DNA of 64,000 nt from Actinobacteria bacterium OV320 (GTDB lineage Bacteria; Actinomycetota; Actinomycetes; Streptomycetales; Streptomycetaceae). Each line of letters opens with the position of its first letter. Within the stretch, counting starts at the first letter, position 1. A program made the translations under genes and the position numbers. Location: assembly GCA_001298545.1 (NCBI GenBank), contig LJCX01000022.1, positions 124,001-188,000 of the forward strand, written 5' to 3'. The notes below the pieces were generated by a model. That model saw nothing but the letters and a program-made list of their open reading frames with translations, made no database searches and was not told the origin of the DNA. Of the stretch, positions 62,117 through 64,000 are shown piece after piece.

Positions 62117-63256
62117 TCACTGGCAGTTGCCCGAGCAATGCTCTGCGTCAGCGCTCTCCTCCGGAAGGACGAGGTGCACGTCCCCGAACTCGTGCCACAG
62201 GTAGCGCCCGTCCAGCGCCTCCTCGTAGCCACGGCTGATCGCGTCCCGCCCCGCCACCGCCTCCAGCATCAGCAGATGCGAGGCCTCCGGCTCGTGCAGC
62301 CCGGTCAGCAGCCCGTCCACCACCCGCACCCCGCGCGCGGGAGTGACGACGAGATCCGTCCATCCCGCACGCGCGCGTACGACCCCGTCCGCCCCGGCCG
62401 CCGACTCCACGGCCCGCACAGCGGTCGTCCCCACCGCGATCACCCGCCCGCGCGCCTGCCGCCCCCCACCACCGCGCACGGCGTTGATCAGCCGCGCCGA
62501 CGCCTCGGGCACCACGAACCGCTCCGGATACGGCGGCTCGTGCACCTCCGCCGACGCGACCCCGGTGTGCAGGGTGATCGGCGCGAACAGCACCCCCCGG
62601 CTCACGAGCTCCGCCACCAGCCCCGCGGTGAAGGGCCGCGCCGCACTCGGCATCTCCGCACTGCCCGACCCGTCGGCCGACGGCGACGCGAACACCGTCT
62701 GGTAGACGGACAGCGGCTGATCGCGCTCCGTATAGGAGTAGCGGATCGGCCGCCCGTGCTCCCGCAGCAGCCCGGGCACCGCGCCGACGGGGGACACCCG
62801 CGCCCACCACAGCCGTCCGCTCCCCGGGCTCAGCGGCTCCTCCGGCGTCAGCCGCACACCCCCGGCCAGCCGCACCACGGTCCCCGCGGGCCCACCCGCA
62901 CGCGCGCGGGTGGTGCCCCTCCCGTCCGGCTCCCGCAGCTCCACGGCCCACCGTCCGTCGTCACCGCGCGTGGAGAAGTGCACCACCACGCGCGCGTGCC
63001 CGACCCGGCCGTCCACGGCCGCCGCCAGCGTCGGCGAGGTGTTCACCACGAGCAGGTCCCCGGCCCGCAGCAGACACGGCAGCTCCCGGAACGCGTGATG
63101 CGTCGCCTCCGTCCCCCGCGACACCAGCAGCCGTACGTCGTCCCGGTCCCGTCCCGGCCCGCGCTGCTCGGCCGGCACCCGAGCAGACAGCTCCTCGGGC
63201 ACCTTCCCCCACCCTCGGCTGCGCTCGTGCGACGGCACCCCCGGCGCCAGCGTCAT
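62117..63256 (-). CDS. S-adenosylmethionine:tRNA ribosyltransferase-isomerase family (QueA-like)
   Basis: 379 residues, somewhat longer than typical QueA (about 345-355). Family landmarks: DDVRLLVSRGTEATHHAFRELPCLLRAGDLLVVNTSPTL (~30-68), GRPIRYSYTERDQPLSVYQTVFA (~180), LHTGVASAE (~237-245), VIAVGTTAVRAVES (~285-298) and SHLLMLEAVAGRD (~338). QueA adds the ribosyl group of SAM in queuosine synthesis, yet no other queuosine gene is in the window and I do not expect a queuosine pathway in Streptomyces, so the substrate may differ. ATG at 63256 overlaps the stop of the upstream SDR gene (ATGA). Confidence 0.82.
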   Translation of the reverse strand: MTLAPGVPSHERSRGWGKVPEELSARVPAEQRGPGRDRDDVRLLVSRGTEATHHAFRELPCLLRAGDLLVVNTSPTLAAAVDGRVGHARVVVHFSTRGDDGRWAVELREPDGRGTTRARAGGPAGTVVRLAGGVRLTPEEPLSPGSGRLWWARVSPVGAVPGLLREHGRPIRYSYTERDQPLSVYQTVFASPSADGSGSAEMPSAARPFTAGLVAELVSRGVLFAPITLHTGVASAEVHEPPYPERFVVPEASARLINAVRGGGGRQARGRVIAVGTTAVRAVESAAGADGVVRARAGWTDLVVTPARGVRVVDGLLTGLHEPEASHLLMLEAVAGRDAISRGYEEALDGRYLWHEFGDVHLVLPEESADAEHCSGNCQ

Positions 63257-63951
63257 CGCCGTCCCTCCAGCAGGGCCGGAGCCCCGTACCGCCCGCTCGC
63301 CGGACGCTCGTCCAGCAGCCGCAGGAAGGCCGGCGCCACACCGGCCGGATCCGGCCGCGGATCGTCGTCGTCCGGTACGGCCGCCGCGTACAGGTCCGTG
63401 GCCATGTCCCCGGGGTCCACCGCCCACACCCGCAGCCCCGGCTCCTCCGCACCGAGCACCGCCGCGAGCTGGTCCAGGGCCGCCTTGGACGCCCCGTAGC
63501 CGCCCCACGTCCCGTACGCCTCGGCCGCCGCGTCCGAGCTGACCGTGATCACCGCGCCCGCCCGCGCGCCGTGCAGCAGCGGCAGCGCCTCCTGGACCAG
63601 CCCCAGCGCCCCCACCACGTTCACCTCCAGCGCCCGCCGCAGCCCGTCCAGGGGCAGCTCGGCCAACCGCACCAGCGGCTCGGCGCCCAGCGCGCTCGCG
63701 TTGTTCACCAGCAGGTCGCAGCCCCCGAGCCGCCAGGCGGCCGCCACCAGCTCGGCCCGGTGCGCCGCGTCGGTGACATCTCCCGCACGGGCCTCGACCC
63801 GGGCCCCGTGCGCCGCCACGGCCGCCGCCGTCTCCTTCAGCACCCCCGCGGTTCTGGCGTCGAGCACCAGATCCCAGCCACGTGCGGCCAGCGCCTCGGC
63901 CAGCGCCCGCCCCAGCCCCTTCGACGCACCCGTGATGATCGCAACCGGCAT
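63253..63951 (-). CDS. SDR family oxidoreductase coupled to the QueA-like gene
   Basis: 232 residues. Cofactor loop IITGASKGLGRALAEAL (5-21), LLVNNASALG (~80-89), and catalytic VSSDAAAEAYGTWGGYGASKAALDQL with Ser, Tyr and Lys in place (~133-158), then VWAVDPGDMATD (~169). A classical NAD(P)H-dependent reductase. ATG at 63951 has GAGGGG 9 bases upstream. Its stop overlaps the QueA-like start, so the two are translated together; a shared pathway is likely but unidentified. Confidence 0.9.
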   Translation of the reverse strand: MPVAIITGASKGLGRALAEALAARGWDLVLDARTAGVLKETAAAVAAHGARVEARAGDVTDAAHRAELVAAAWRLGGCDLLVNNASALGAEPLVRLAELPLDGLRRALEVNVVGALGLVQEALPLLHGARAGAVITVSSDAAAEAYGTWGGYGASKAALDQLAAVLGAEEPGLRVWAVDPGDMATDLYAAAVPDDDDPRPDPAGVAPAFLRLLDERPASGRYGAPALLEGRR

Positions 63952-64000
63952 GACAACCGTCCCCTCGTCCGATCCGCCTCCGTCCGGCGGTGATCCCAAC

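Overview
The window looks like a chromosomal core segment of a Streptomyces species. GC content is very high, GTG and even TTG starts are common, most operon junctions are 4-base ATGA/GTGA overlaps, and the gene order matches, as far as I recall it, the region around S. coelicolor SCO1803-SCO1857. I see no tRNA, rRNA, insertion sequence, prophage or CRISPR array.

Layout. 1-15.3 kb: aerobic cobalamin synthesis on the minus strand. A B12 riboswitch at about 15.2 kb precedes cbiB-cobQ-cobN-chlID-cobO-cobB-cobI. A ZIP metal transporter on the opposite strand separates this block from a second unit, cobM-cobL-cobJ, which runs off the left edge. 15.4-17 kb: phosphate transporter pitH2 with a PHO box and a small membrane partner. 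17.5-24.9 kb: class II aldolase, secreted hydrolase, an unknown protein, a VOC protein, an ABC-F protein with a tiny leader ORF, the nucleoid-associated protein Gbn behind an array of GATC sites, and an enoyl-CoA hydratase. 24.9-28.1 kb: an Asp23/Gls24-AmaP envelope module. 28.1-33.3 kb: SDR plus GH15 glucosidase/trehalase, SURF1, a Cys-rich protein and a DnaQ-BRCT exonuclease.

33.5-40.1 kb: VIT1-like transporter, an alkylglycerol-monooxygenase-like hydroxylase translationally coupled to a YhhN lysoplasmalogenase, CopD, a CoA-transferase and a secreted subtilisin. 40.4-46.3 kb: DUF485/ActP-type symporter, moaA, small proteins and tyrS. 46.3-51 kb: TldD/PmbA peptidase pair and the FabG-FabI fatty-acid pair. 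51-58.2 kb: small secreted protein, GntR regulator divergent from an MFS exporter, a 38-residue transporter-associated peptide, SixA phosphatase, SerB and a large streptophobe-type membrane protein. 58.5-64 kb: FHA-domain ABC transporter, SLT transglycosylase, a QueA-like protein coupled to an SDR.

Most of this is housekeeping. The points I think deserve a second look are: the coupled AGMO-like/YhhN pair as a possible ether-lipid cleavage module; the phased GATC array in front of the GATC-binding protein gene; the leaderless MAILLAH leader ORF upstream of the ABC-F gene; a short leader ORF between the B12 riboswitch and cbiB; a dispersed Streptomyces repeat that has become the interdomain linker of CobB; and a 12-base palindrome, CACGCGCGCGTG, that recurs inside unrelated genes in the right half of the window. 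No search or computation could be run; all counts and coordinates were made by eye.
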